Source: Arthrobacter sp. ov407
GTDB lineage: Bacteria > Actinomycetota > Actinomycetes > Actinomycetales > Micrococcaceae
Direction: 5' to 3'
DNA length: 64,000 bases
Assembly (NCBI RefSeq): GCF_900102895.1
Contig: NZ_FNGD01000001.1
Coordinates: forward strand, 186,001 to 250,000
Positions 9,158 to 19,162 of this stretch are shown here, one piece after another; position 1 is the stretch's first letter; each line of letters starts with the position of its first letter. Below the pieces are notes generated by a model, which was given only the letters and a program-made list of their open reading frames with translations, was not told the DNA's origin and did no database searches. Both the position numbers and the translations under genes were made by a program.

Positions 9158-9542
9158 GGCCCTGCACGGTCAGCCAGCGGACCGCTTCATCGCTGTTGGT
9201 GAAAAAGCGTGTCGGAACCGGCGCCGAATTGACGCCCAGGAAGAAGTTGGCGAGTACCCGGTCCACGGCGGATGAGCCGAGGAGGGCGATTGCCGAGGCG
9301 TCGCAGCGCTTGGCGAACACGGCCCGGGCGGCCCGGCTGACGGACTCCGTGGTGGCCATGTCGATCAGCAGCGGCGTGGACCGGCCGCCGCACAATTCAT
9401 TGACACGGTCCATGGCCAGTTGGGCGTTGGGGGCATCAATGACGACGCCCCGGGCCCACTCGAGGCGCAAGATGCCGCTACTGTCGAAGTCCAGGGACGA
9501 GATGTCGCGCCCGCCCGGAGTTTCACGATCCTCTTCTGGCAC
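9144..9542 (-). CDS. STAS-like (DUF7793-type) protein
   Basis: This small soluble protein has about 132 residues. Its pattern, with LRLEWARGVVIDAPNAQLAMDRVNEL and later PLLIDMATTESVSRAARAVF and VLANFFLGVNSAPVPTRFF, resembles the actinobacterial STAS/SpoIIAA-like DUF7793 group; I recall this group from memory and did not search. It has no enzymatic motif and may be a partner or switch for the cyclic-di-GMP enzyme it overlaps by 14 bases. I chose GTG 9542-9540 because GAGGA lies six to seven bases upstream; a TTG six bases earlier is also open. Confidence 0.65.
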   Translation of the reverse strand: MPEEDRETPGGRDISSLDFDSSGILRLEWARGVVIDAPNAQLAMDRVNELCGGRSTPLLIDMATTESVSRAARAVFAKRCDASAIALLGSSAVDRVLANFFLGVNSAPVPTRFFTNSDEAVRWLTVQGHDGA

Positions 9543-9627
9543 CGGCAATCCTCAATTTCGCCCCAACGTGTGCATTCATGATGACACTAATGCACGGCGG
9601 CCGTGGTGCGCAGGTAGTAAGCCGCCG

Positions 9628-9679
9628 GGGCAGTAACGCAGGGCAGTAACGCAGGGCAGTAATGCGGGGCAGTGGCGCT
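9628..9679. repeat. 13-bp tandem repeat at the rarD 3' end
   Basis: Four adjacent 13-base units start at 9628, 9641, 9654 and 9667. The first two are GGGCAGTAACGCA exactly, and the other two differ at one to four positions. The last copy reaches into the rarD stop codon (9678-9680). The rest of the 135-base gap between the STAS-like gene and rarD shows nothing else that I recognise. Confidence 0.95.
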
Positions 9680-10712
9680 AGGCGGCGGCCCGGGCCAATT
9701 TCCGGGTTACGGAGTTCTTCCGGGCAGTGTGCAGCATGTCCACGGTCAGCAGCAGCAGCGCCAGCCAGACGACGCCGAAACCGATCCAGCGGTCCAGCGT
9801 CATGGCTTCCTTGAACACGGCGAGCGCCACGATGAACTGCAGGACGGGTGCGAAGTACTGCAGCAGGCCGATCGTGGTCATCGGCAGCCGGCGGGCAGAG
9901 GCGCCGAAGAACAGCAGCGGTACGGCGGTGATGACGCCAGACGCCACCAGTAGCCAAAAATGCCCCGCACCGTTTGAGGCCAGACTTCCCGCCCCGCTGA
10001 CCGCAAGGACGATCATCGTGGCCGCCGCTATTGGCGCCAGTACGATCGTCTCCACGGTGAGGCTCGTGATCGCGTCCGCCCGCGGGCCTACGCGCTTTTT
10101 GACGAATCCGTACAGGCCGAAGCTCAGCGCCAGGGTCAGCGCGATCCAGGGGAGCTTGCCGTAGGAGGCCGTCAGCACCCCGACGGCAACGAATCCGATG
10201 CCGACGGCGGCCCACTGCAACGGCCGCAGCTTCTCCTTCAGGACAAAGACCCCCAGCAATACGGAGACCAGCGGGTTGATGAAGTAGCCCAGCGAGGCCT
10301 CGACGGCCTGGCCGGTGGTCACGCCGTAGGTATACGTCAGCCAGTTCACCGCGATCAGTCCGGCCGCGATCGACAGGGGCCCGATCACCGTGCGGTTGCG
10401 GAACGCGGCTCCGAGCACCCGCCACGAGCGGGTGATCGTAATCAGCAGGACGCAGAAAAGCAGCGACCAGACCACCCGGTTGGCCACGATTTCGACGGCG
10501 CCGGCCGGTGCCAGCACGAAGAAGTACAGCGGGAGCAGCCCCCAGAGCCCGTAGGCGCCGATGCCAAACAGGATCCCCGCCGTCGTGTCCTTGTCTACCG
10601 GTGCCGGTCCAGCCGGCCGGGCCGGCGCCGGTCCGCCTGCAGCGGCTGAGGCGCTGGGCGCTGCCAGGGGGGCGGGGGACAAGGATCCTTCGGGCTTAGA
10701 CACAAAACCCAT
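9678..10712 (-). CDS. rarD: RarD-type EamA permease
   Basis: This polytopic inner-membrane protein of about 344 residues has two EamA (drug/metabolite) repeats. The stretch GIGAYGLWGLLPLYFFVLAPAGAVEIVANRVVWSLLFC is the RarD hallmark (chloramphenicol-sensitivity protein family); the transported substrate is unknown. I start at ATG 10712, which has AGGCGG just upstream. An in-frame ATG at 10769 exists, but a TATTCT -10 box lies two bases before it, so the transcript would begin inside that longer frame. A 40-residue Ala/Pro-rich cytoplasmic leader precedes the first helix. It diverges from fprA. Confidence 0.85.
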   Translation of the reverse strand: MGFVSKPEGSLSPAPLAAPSASAAAGGPAPARPAGPAPVDKDTTAGILFGIGAYGLWGLLPLYFFVLAPAGAVEIVANRVVWSLLFCVLLITITRSWRVLGAAFRNRTVIGPLSIAAGLIAVNWLTYTYGVTTGQAVEASLGYFINPLVSVLLGVFVLKEKLRPLQWAAVGIGFVAVGVLTASYGKLPWIALTLALSFGLYGFVKKRVGPRADAITSLTVETIVLAPIAAATMIVLAVSGAGSLASNGAGHFWLLVASGVITAVPLLFFGASARRLPMTTIGLLQYFAPVLQFIVALAVFKEAMTLDRWIGFGVVWLALLLLTVDMLHTARKNSVTRKLARAAA

Positions 10713-10832
10713 AACACCGCCTGCGCGGCGCCTATTCCTGCCAATCGGAGCACGAGCCAGCCGCGACATTTAGAATAGGGGCCTGTGCGCTGTATCTACT
10801 GGCGCTGTCCCTAAGACTTAGAAGGGCTCCCG

Positions 10833-12269
10833 GTGTCCAACTCGGCCGAATCCACATCCCCTCGTCCCCTCCGTGTCGCGATTGTTGGCGCCGGTCCAGC
10901 CGGCGTCTACGCCGCGGACATCCTGACGAAGTCCAATGAGGTCAAAGACGGCGACGTCCAGGTCAGCATCGATCTCTTCGAGGCATATCCGGCACCGTAC
11001 GGCCTCATCCGCTACGGGGTTGCCCCTGATCATCCGCGGATCAAGGGGATCGTCAACGCGCTGCACAAGGTCCTGGACCGCGGCGACATCCGGTTCCTCG
11101 GCAACGTCACCTATGGCCGGGACCTGACGCTGCATGACTTCCGTGCCTTCTACGACGCCGTCATCTTCTCCACCGGAGCCATCAAGGACGCGGACCTGGA
11201 CATTCCCGGGATCGGCCTGGAGGGTTCCTTCGGCGGGGCAGACTTCGTCTCCTGGTACGACGGCCACCCGGATGTGCCGCGGGAGTGGCCTCTGGAGGCC
11301 AAGGAGATTGCGGTGATCGGCAACGGCAACGTGGCCCTCGATGTGGCCCGCATGCTGGTCAAGCACGCCGATGAGCTCCTGGTCACCGAAATCCCGGACA
11401 ACGTCTACCGGGCTCTTAAGGATTCGCCGGTCACCGACGTCCACGTTTTTGGCCGCCGCGGCCCGGCCCAGGTGAAGTTCACACCGTTGGAGCTGCGCGA
11501 ACTCAGCCACGCCAAGGATGTGGACATCGTCCTGTATCCGGAGGACTTCGAGTTTGACGAGGCCTCGGACGAGGCTATTCGCAGCAACAACCAGATCCGG
11601 ACCATGGTCAACACACTGACGAACTGGCTCGTCGAGGAGCATGCCGAGGCCGAGGAACCGTCCTCGCGCCGGCTGCACCTGCACTTCCTGCACAGCCCCG
11701 TCGAAATCCATGACGACGCCGCGAACCCCGGCAAAGTCGCCGGCATCAAGTTCGAACGCATGCAGCTGGACGGCACCGGGAACGTCAAAGGCACCGGGGA
11801 GTTCCTCGACTACCCGGTCCAGGCCGTCTACCGTGCGATCGGCTACCACGGTTCGCCGCTGGATGAGCTGGAATACGATGCCCGCCGCGGCGTCGTCCCG
11901 AACGAAGGCGGCCGCGTGCTCGACGCCGAGGGAAACGCCGTGCCCGGAATCTACGCCACGGGCTGGATCAAGCGCGGGCCCGTCGGGCTGATCGGCCACA
12001 CCAAGGGCGACGCGCTGGAGACCATCGGCTTCCTGCTGGAGGACCGGCTGACCCTGCCGCCGGCGCAGAACCCGGATCCGCAGGCCATCATCGACCTGCT
12101 TCAGGAGCGCGGCATCGAGTACACCACGTGGGAAGGGTGGATCAAGCTCGATGCCCACGAGCTCGCCCTCGGCGCCGAATGGTCAGAGGCGCAGTCCGCC
12201 ATCGGGATCGAGCGGGAGCGCATCAAGGTAGTGCCCCGTGAGGACATGATCGAGATTTCGCGCGGGTAG
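10833..12269 (+). CDS. fprA: Adrenodoxin-type ferredoxin/flavodoxin--NADP+ reductase
   Basis: This 478-residue flavoprotein is of the adrenodoxin reductase/FprA type. The FAD site VAIVGAGPAGVYAAD lies at about residues 15-29, the conserved APYGLIRYGVAPDHP follows, and the NADP site is IAVIGNGNVALDVARML at about 163-179. It moves electrons between NADPH and ferredoxin in the cytoplasm, for cytochrome P450 or Fe-S pathways. The start is GTG 10833 with AGAAGGG about eight bases upstream. The stop codon lies in the first of two exact copies of CGCGGGTAGC (12261-12280). Confidence 0.93.
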   Translation: MSNSAESTSPRPLRVAIVGAGPAGVYAADILTKSNEVKDGDVQVSIDLFEAYPAPYGLIRYGVAPDHPRIKGIVNALHKVLDRGDIRFLGNVTYGRDLTLHDFRAFYDAVIFSTGAIKDADLDIPGIGLEGSFGGADFVSWYDGHPDVPREWPLEAKEIAVIGNGNVALDVARMLVKHADELLVTEIPDNVYRALKDSPVTDVHVFGRRGPAQVKFTPLELRELSHAKDVDIVLYPEDFEFDEASDEAIRSNNQIRTMVNTLTNWLVEEHAEAEEPSSRRLHLHFLHSPVEIHDDAANPGKVAGIKFERMQLDGTGNVKGTGEFLDYPVQAVYRAIGYHGSPLDELEYDARRGVVPNEGGRVLDAEGNAVPGIYATGWIKRGPVGLIGHTKGDALETIGFLLEDRLTLPPAQNPDPQAIIDLLQERGIEYTTWEGWIKLDAHELALGAEWSEAQSAIGIERERIKVVPREDMIEISRG

Positions 12270-12280
12270 CCGCGGGTAGC
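12261..12280. repeat. 10-bp tandem duplication over the fprA stop
   Basis: CGCGGGTAGC occurs twice back to back. The first copy contains the stop TAG (12267-12269). The second copy puts another TAG in the next reading frame. Confidence 0.95.
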
Positions 12281-12381
12281 AGGGGACGGTCCCGGCTCTG
12301 GCGGGTGCTTGGCAGGCCCACTAGACTGGGCCGGACGTGGCGGCCTTCGGTACGCCGTAGAGCCCGTCCGGTGGGAGTTCA

Positions 12382-13761
12382 ATGAGGAATCTGGTCCATC
12401 CGGCAGCACTGTTACCGCCAGCAGGCGGGGTCACCACAGCGCTGCGACAAAAGCATGCCAGCGCCGGGCACGAGGAACTGGACTCGCAGGGACTCGTTTC
12501 CCCCGAGAACCTGCAACTGCCTGGGCTCAGCAGCCTGATCCAGGAGTCGTGGCGGCGTTCCGCGCAGCTTCACGCCAACCCGGACAACCCCGAGGCGCCG
12601 CTGGCCATGGACCGTGAGGAACTCGAAGACTACCGCCGCCAGCACCCGATGGCCGCCATCATGCCCGTGATCCATAAGCTCTTGGTCCTGCCGAGCCATG
12701 ACAGCGGAATGCTGGTAGCCGTGGGGGACGAGGTCGGCCGGCTGCTCTGGGTGGAAGGCGACGCCGCCCTGCAGCGCCGGGCCGAGGGCATGATGTTCGT
12801 CCCCGGCGCCGACTGGTCCGAGGCGACAGTCGGCACCAGCGCCCCCGGCACCGCGCTGGCCCTCGGCCGGGGAATCCAGATTTCCGGTGCCGAACACTAC
12901 AAACGCTCGGTGCATCCGTGGAGCTGCACGGCTGTGCCGTTCCACGACCCTGATTCCGGCGCCCTGCTGGGGGTCGTGGACATCACCGGCACGGAGTCGG
13001 CCGTGGCCCCGCATACGCTGTCGCTCGTGGAGGCGACGGTCGCCGCGGCCCAGGCGCATCTGCGGGTGGAACGGCTGCAGCTCGCCGCAGCCGGGCAGTC
13101 CGCGCCGTCGCGGCGGCGGACTTCGGCGCCGAAAACGGCCGGGGTGCCGGCGACCAACAGCCTCTACCGCAACAGCCTCCAGTTGCTCGGCCGCGATCAG
13201 GCCCTGCTCAGCATTGACGGCCGCACCGTGGCCCTGTCCGCCCGGCACAGCGAGATCCTGGCCCTGCTCAGCACCCACCCCGCAGGGCTGAATGCCGGGG
13301 AACTCTGCGCACTCCTCTACCCCGGGGAGGCATCCACCATGACACTGCGCGCGGAGATGGTGCGGCTGCGCAAGGTGCTTCAGCAACTCCATCCCGGTGC
13401 CGTCCCGGAATCACGCCCGTACCGCCTGCCGCTGGACCTGGTTGCCGACGCCGGACAGGTGCTCGACTGCCTGCAGCGCGGCGCCCACCGGATAGCGCTG
13501 GAAATCTACCGCGGCGCCGTGCTGCCCCGCTCCGAGGCGCCCGGCATCGTGAAGCTGCGGGCCAGGGTCTCCGCGCTGATGCGCGAGGCCCTGCTGACGG
13601 ACGGGAGCGCCGAATCGCTCCTGAAGTACGCAGCGCTGCCCGAGGCCAAGGACGACGTCGACGTCCGCATCGCCGCGCTGAAGCTGCTGGCACCGCGCTC
13701 ACCCAAGCGCGCCGCCGTCGTCGCCGATCTGGAACGGTTGGACCGGGAACTGAGCGCCTGA
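12382..13761 (+). CDS. GAF-domain transcriptional regulator of the aldehyde dehydrogenase
   Basis: The protein has 459 residues. The N-terminal half resembles the sensor part of AcoR-type activators: a segment with SLIQESWRRS and then a GAF domain, about residues 80-235, with SAPGTALALGRGIQISGAEHY and LLGVVDITG. The AAA+ domain of sigma-54 activators is absent. Instead the C-terminus (about 265-360) looks like a winged-helix domain followed by an Ala/Leu-rich helical region. It lies directly upstream of and co-oriented with an acetaldehyde-type dehydrogenase, which it presumably controls in response to alcohol or aldehyde. GGGAG lies just before the ATG. Confidence 0.75.
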   Translation: MRNLVHPAALLPPAGGVTTALRQKHASAGHEELDSQGLVSPENLQLPGLSSLIQESWRRSAQLHANPDNPEAPLAMDREELEDYRRQHPMAAIMPVIHKLLVLPSHDSGMLVAVGDEVGRLLWVEGDAALQRRAEGMMFVPGADWSEATVGTSAPGTALALGRGIQISGAEHYKRSVHPWSCTAVPFHDPDSGALLGVVDITGTESAVAPHTLSLVEATVAAAQAHLRVERLQLAAAGQSAPSRRRTSAPKTAGVPATNSLYRNSLQLLGRDQALLSIDGRTVALSARHSEILALLSTHPAGLNAGELCALLYPGEASTMTLRAEMVRLRKVLQQLHPGAVPESRPYRLPLDLVADAGQVLDCLQRGAHRIALEIYRGAVLPRSEAPGIVKLRARVSALMREALLTDGSAESLLKYAALPEAKDDVDVRIAALKLLAPRSPKRAAVVADLERLDRELSA

Positions 13762-13808
13762 CCCGCCGCGGCAGGACGGGCGGGCCGGCTAGTGACCGGG
13801 CTCACTTC

Positions 13809-13829
13809 GGTTGCAACCTGACTGCAACC
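13809..13829. promoter_or_regulatory. Candidate operator of the GAF regulator
   Basis: GGTTGCAACC (13809-13818) is a perfect palindrome. A second TGCAACC (13823-13829) repeats its right half 11 bases later. It lies 78-98 bases upstream of the dehydrogenase start, a reasonable activator position. Binding by the neighbouring GAF regulator is inference. Confidence 0.4.
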
Positions 13830-13906
13830 TTTGCGCGCCTACGCTGGTGGCAACGGGGGCCGGAAGCGCCTTGCTGCCCCCATCTTGCACAGCAAAGGAG
13901 CTAGCA

Positions 13907-15430
<1,524 letters not shown>

Positions 15431-15442
15431 GCCGCATTGACC

Positions 15443-15478
15443 CGGGCGGGGCGGATCGGCAGCGATCCGCCCCGCCCG
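15443..15478 (+). terminator. Hairpin between the dehydrogenase and DUF779
   Basis: A perfect 15-base stem (15443-15457 with 15464-15478) has a six-base loop and no U-run. It may end or reduce transcription before the DUF779 gene, 34 bases on. Confidence 0.7.
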
Positions 15479-15511
15479 CACCACTTTCCGGACCAGCCAG
15501 GGAGACCCCCG

Positions 15512-15919
15512 ATGACCCAAACCAGGCTCAACGCCGCCGTGACCCGCCCCGGCGAGGACTTCTCCCGGGTGGCGCTCACTCCCGAGGCCGTGGAGCTGCT
15601 GCGAAAGCTGTGGCTCCAGCACGGGCCGCTGATGTTCCACCAGTCCGGGGGCTGCTGCGACGGTTCCTCACCGATGTGCTATCCGGCAGGGGAATTCATC
15701 ACGGGGGACTCGGACGTCCTGCTGGGCCTATTCGACGTCTCTGACGGGTTGCAGCCCCAGCCGCTCGAATTCTGGATGTCCCGGGAGCAGTTCAACTACT
15801 GGAGCCACACGCACCTGACTGTCGACGTCGTTCCGGGCCGGGGGAGCGGGTTCTCGGTCGAAGCGCCTGAAGGCAAGCGGTTCCTGATCCGCTCGACGCT
15901 GATGGACTGGCCCGTCTGA
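15512..15919 (+). CDS. DUF779 domain protein
   Basis: The protein has 135 residues. The conserved MFHQSGGCCDGSSPMCYP motif identifies DUF779, whose genes commonly follow acetaldehyde dehydrogenases. Its Cys-Cys pair and the HxxxGGCC context suggest metal or thiol chemistry, perhaps in maturing or protecting the dehydrogenase, but the role is not established. I chose ATG 15512 with GGGAGA seven bases upstream. A strong hairpin separates it from the dehydrogenase, so it may be expressed at a lower level than its partner. Confidence 0.85.
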   Translation: MTQTRLNAAVTRPGEDFSRVALTPEAVELLRKLWLQHGPLMFHQSGGCCDGSSPMCYPAGEFITGDSDVLLGLFDVSDGLQPQPLEFWMSREQFNYWSHTHLTVDVVPGRGSGFSVEAPEGKRFLIRSTLMDWPV

Positions 15920-16020
15920 GACCCGTCTCACTATGTGGGACAAATCGGGCCGTCCAGTGGATGGACACTACGATGGATAGGTCTGTTTCCAAACCAGTTA
16001 TCGAGATTGCGGACTTTCCT

Positions 16021-17601
16021 ATGAACCTTTTCCGGACCAAATCCATCGAGCAGTCCATGTCCGACGCCGATGAACCCGGACGCAAGCTGAAGCGCTCGCT
16101 AAGCACGTGGGACCTCATGATCATGGGGGTCGCGGTTGCCGTGGGCGCCGGGATCTTCTCGGTCGGTGCCAAGGCCGCCGCGAATTTCGCCGGCCCCGCC
16201 GTGACCATCTCCTTCGCGATCGCCGCCGTCACCTGCGCGCTCGCCATCATGTGCTACGCCGAGTTCGCCACGGCCATCCCGGTGGCAGGCTCGGCCTACG
16301 TCTTCACGTACGCGACCATGGGCGAGATCCTCGCGTGGATCATCGGCTGGAACCTGATCCTCGAACTCTTCACGGCCGGCGCCGTGATCGCGAAGTACTG
16401 GGGCATCTACCTCAGTAAGGTCTTTGCGCTCATGGGCGTGGACATTCCGCCGTCGATCTCCCTGGGCGGCGTCGACCTCTACTGGGGCGCCTTCCTGATT
16501 GTTGCGATCTTCACGGTGCTGCTCGTCCTCGGGACCAAGCTCTCCGCCCGTGTCGGCAACATCTTCACGCTTATCAAGATCGCGGTGGTCCTCTTCGTGA
16601 TCGTCGTCGGCTTCACGTACCTGAAGGTCGAGAACTACAGCCCGTTCGTCCCGGCGTCCGAGCCGACCGGGGGCACCGGAACCGCGGATGTCCTCAAGCA
16701 GTCGTTCTTCGGCTTCCTGACCGGTGCGGCCCCGGCCCAGTACGGAACCCTCGGTATCTTCGCCGGCGCCGCCCTGGTCTTCTTCGCCTTCATCGGCTTC
16801 GACGTCGTCGCCACCTCGGCCGAAGAGGTCAAGAACCCGCAGAAGACGCTGCCCCGCGGCATCTTCGGTGGCCTGGCGATCGTTACGGTGCTGTACATCC
16901 TGGTGTCGCTGGCCCTGACCGGCATGGTGTCCTACACGAAGCTGGCCGAAGCCAAGAACCCGACGCTCACCACCGCCTTCGAGGCCGTTGGCAACACCGA
17001 CGCCGCCAAGGTCATCGCCTTTGGCTCCCTGGTGGGTCTTACCACCGTCATCATGGTGCTGCTCATGGGCCTGTCCCGCGTGGTCCTCGCGATGAGCCGC
17101 GACGGACTGCTCCCACGCTCGCTGTCCAAGACCAGCGCGGCGCGTGGGACGCCGGCCCGCCTCCAGATCATCTGCGGGGCCGGGGTGGCACTCGTTGCCG
17201 GCTTGACCAACGTGGACCTGCTGGAGGAAATGATCAACATCGGGACCCTGTCCGCCTTCGTGATGGTCAGCCTCGGCATCCTGGTGCTCCGCAAGAAGCG
17301 TCCCGACCTGAAGCCGGCGTTCCGCGTCCCGTTCGGCAAGGTGCTTCCGATTGTCTCTGCCGTCCTGTGCCTGTACCTCATGACGAACCTCGCCGTGGAA
17401 ACCTGGATCTTCTTCGCAATCTGGCTGGTGATCGGCGTCGCGATCTACTTCGCCTACGGCCAGCGCCACTCCCGGCTGAACGAGAAGTTCGCGGAGGCCC
17501 GCGCGTCCGTCAACGGCCCGGGCAAGGAAAGCGCCCTCGACGCGGCCGAACCGGCCGGGTCGTCCGCGGAGGACGACGAGGACGCGCTCACCCGCTCCTG
17601 A
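16021..17601 (+). CDS. APC family amino-acid permease
   Basis: This polytopic inner-membrane protein of 526 residues has about 12 helices and belongs to the APC superfamily (cationic amino acid type). It opens with LSTWDLMIMGVAVAVGAGIFSVGA, the family's helix 1 motif, and carries GFDVVATSAEEVKNPQKTLPRGI, the conserved loop between helices 6 and 7. Homologues usually start MxLFRTKS, so I use ATG 16021; an upstream in-frame ATG at 15961 would add 20 residues. The C-terminus is acidic and cytoplasmic. The likely substrates are amino acids or polyamines, not resolvable here. Confidence 0.85.
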   Translation: MNLFRTKSIEQSMSDADEPGRKLKRSLSTWDLMIMGVAVAVGAGIFSVGAKAAANFAGPAVTISFAIAAVTCALAIMCYAEFATAIPVAGSAYVFTYATMGEILAWIIGWNLILELFTAGAVIAKYWGIYLSKVFALMGVDIPPSISLGGVDLYWGAFLIVAIFTVLLVLGTKLSARVGNIFTLIKIAVVLFVIVVGFTYLKVENYSPFVPASEPTGGTGTADVLKQSFFGFLTGAAPAQYGTLGIFAGAALVFFAFIGFDVVATSAEEVKNPQKTLPRGIFGGLAIVTVLYILVSLALTGMVSYTKLAEAKNPTLTTAFEAVGNTDAAKVIAFGSLVGLTTVIMVLLMGLSRVVLAMSRDGLLPRSLSKTSAARGTPARLQIICGAGVALVAGLTNVDLLEEMINIGTLSAFVMVSLGILVLRKKRPDLKPAFRVPFGKVLPIVSAVLCLYLMTNLAVETWIFFAIWLVIGVAIYFAYGQRHSRLNEKFAEARASVNGPGKESALDAAEPAGSSAEDDEDALTRS

Positions 17602-17625
17602 CCCCGGAGCACCCGTCCCGATAAT

Positions 17626-17693
17626 CGAAGTCGCCGGAACGGTGCGAATTCGCTGGAACCTTCCGGCGTGTTCGCACGGTTCCGGCGACTTCG
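17626..17693. terminator. Long inverted repeat between permease and TetR gene
   Basis: The arms at 17626-17648 and 17671-17693 are 23 bases each with a single mismatch, separated by 22 bases. It can serve as the permease terminator. Its position 32 bases before the TetR gene leaves open a regulatory role. Confidence 0.65.
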
Positions 17694-17724
17694 GCGTTTG
17701 GCATGTGCTCCCTAAGATGGACAC

Positions 17725-18330
17725 ATGGCCCGCCCAGCAAGACCGGAACGCAAATCAGAGTTGTTGTCGGCGATTCTCGACTACCTCATGGACAAGACGC
17801 TGGCGGAGCTGACGTTCCGCAGCCTCGCCGACGGGCTGGGCGTCAGCAGCTACGTCCTGGTGTACCACTTCGGCCACCGCGAACAGTTGATCAACGAGAT
17901 CATCCGCGGCATCGAATCCAGGCTGGACAGCATCCGTGCCACCGACGTCAGGGACATCGACAGGGACGCATGGCGGGCCTTCCTCCTGGAGTCCTGGCAG
18001 TGGACGATGGCGCAGCGCAACCGGCACCTGGCCCGGCTTGAATTTGAGGCGACAGCGCAGGACGTTGTGGCCGCGGTACCGCGCGGCACCGCCCAGGAGC
18101 ACTTCCGGATGCTGCACGAGAAGGCCCGGGACTGGCTCGTCATCCAGCGCATCCAGCCGGAGTTCGCGGACACCGACGCCCGCCTGTTCACCGCCGCGTT
18201 CTATGGGCTCCAGTTCGATTTCGTCGTCAATAACCAGCCCGAGGAAGCCACCAAGGCCTTTGAACTGATGATGCTGGTCTTCTTCAACAACCTCGACAGG
18301 CGCCTCGCCACCGACGGCCAGCACATCTGA
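17725..18330 (+). CDS. TetR/AcrR family regulator
   Basis: This 201-residue protein has an N-terminal TetR-type helix-turn-helix, residues about 12-58, with LTFRSLADGLGVSSYVLVYHFGHREQLI. A variable helical ligand domain of about 140 residues follows. The target is unknown; the flanking genes are a permease and a DUF2461 protein. A TAAGAT box at 17713-17718 ends six bases before the ATG, which suggests a leaderless message, and the long inverted repeat just upstream could be its own operator. Confidence 0.88.
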   Translation: MARPARPERKSELLSAILDYLMDKTLAELTFRSLADGLGVSSYVLVYHFGHREQLINEIIRGIESRLDSIRATDVRDIDRDAWRAFLLESWQWTMAQRNRHLARLEFEATAQDVVAAVPRGTAQEHFRMLHEKARDWLVIQRIQPEFADTDARLFTAAFYGLQFDFVVNNQPEEATKAFELMMLVFFNNLDRRLATDGQHI

Positions 18331-18338
18331 GTCGGACC

Positions 18339-18989
18339 TCAGGGAGCGGCGTAGCGGCCCTCCCACTCCACGAGGGGACGCAGATCCTCCCAGCGCTGTG
18401 CCACTTCCTCTACCGCCCCGGGTCCGGCAAGCCAGCCGGGCTGGCCCACGTTGACCCCGGCCGTGAGGGATTTGTGCTTGAGCAGCTCCGCCCGGGGATG
18501 GTCCTTCTCGAAGCCCCGCGGCACGGTCTTCAGGCGTTCGCCCTCCACCGCGAACCCCGCTGCCTCGACCTTCTGCACGATCTCCTGCAGGGCCTCGCCG
18601 CTGGCTGGGTCGTCCACGGCACCGCGAAAGCGTGCCAGTTGGGCCGGGGTGTGGGTGTGGCAGCCGCCGCCAATCAGGAGGCCGTCGGCGCTGAGCTGGA
18701 TATAGAAGCCCACCCCTTCATCCACCGCGGCGAAGGCCCCCTGCGCGGTCTTGTAGGGCGACTTGTCCGGCGAGAACCGGACATCCCGGTTAGGGCGAAA
18801 GAGCTTTGCCGGGCCGAAGCGTGGCTCCAGCTCGGCCAGCAGCTGGGTGAGCGGCTCTTTCACCGCGGCGTCGTAGACAGGCTTGTGCTCCAGCCACCAG
18901 TCCCGGTTGTTGTTCTGTTCAAGATCGGCGTAGAACCGGAAGGCGTCACTTGGAATGCCTGCGAATGGAATGCCTGCGAATGCGCTCAT
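18339..18989 (-). CDS. DUF2461 domain protein
   Basis: The protein has 216 residues. FRFYADLEQNNNRDWWLEHKPVYDAAVKEP and DVRFSPDKSPYKTAQGAF are the conserved blocks of the DUF2461 (TIGR02453) family, widespread soluble proteins of unknown function. The ATG at 18989 follows a TAGGAT -10-like box by six bases, so it is probably leaderless. Residues 4-13 are a duplicated FAGIP, from an exact 15-base tandem duplication right after the start. It is convergent with the TetR gene, with eight bases between the stops. Confidence 0.85.
   Translation of the reverse strand: MSAFAGIPFAGIPSDAFRFYADLEQNNNRDWWLEHKPVYDAAVKEPLTQLLAELEPRFGPAKLFRPNRDVRFSPDKSPYKTAQGAFAAVDEGVGFYIQLSADGLLIGGGCHTHTPAQLARFRGAVDDPASGEALQEIVQKVEAAGFAVEGERLKTVPRGFEKDHPRAELLKHKSLTAGVNVGQPGWLAGPGAVEEVAQRWEDLRPLVEWEGRYAAP
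18952..18981. repeat. 15-bp tandem duplication at the DUF2461 N-terminus
   Basis: GGAATGCCTGCGAAT is present twice in exact tandem (18952-18966 and 18967-18981). It encodes FAGIP twice in frame on the minus strand, three codons after the start. Confidence 0.96.
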
Positions 18990-19114
18990 GCCCAAATCCT
19001 ACGGAGCCGCAGTGCACGGTGGCGAGCGGCACGCGCACCCATGTGGATAACGGCAGAACGCCCCGCCACGGGGGTCCGTGGCGAGGCATTCCATTGGCTC
19101 AGACAGCCGGTTCA

Positions 19115-19136
19115 GCCGGCCTTCACAGCGGCCGGC
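19115..19136 (-). terminator. katA terminator
   Basis: GCCGGCC (19115-19121) pairs with GGCCGGC (19130-19136) about 26 bases past the katA stop. A second hairpin follows at 19060-19087 (12-base arms, one mismatch). Together they form a likely end for the fur-katA transcript. Confidence 0.6.
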
Positions 19137-19162
19137 CCTTCAGGCAACGTTCGACGCAGCTA

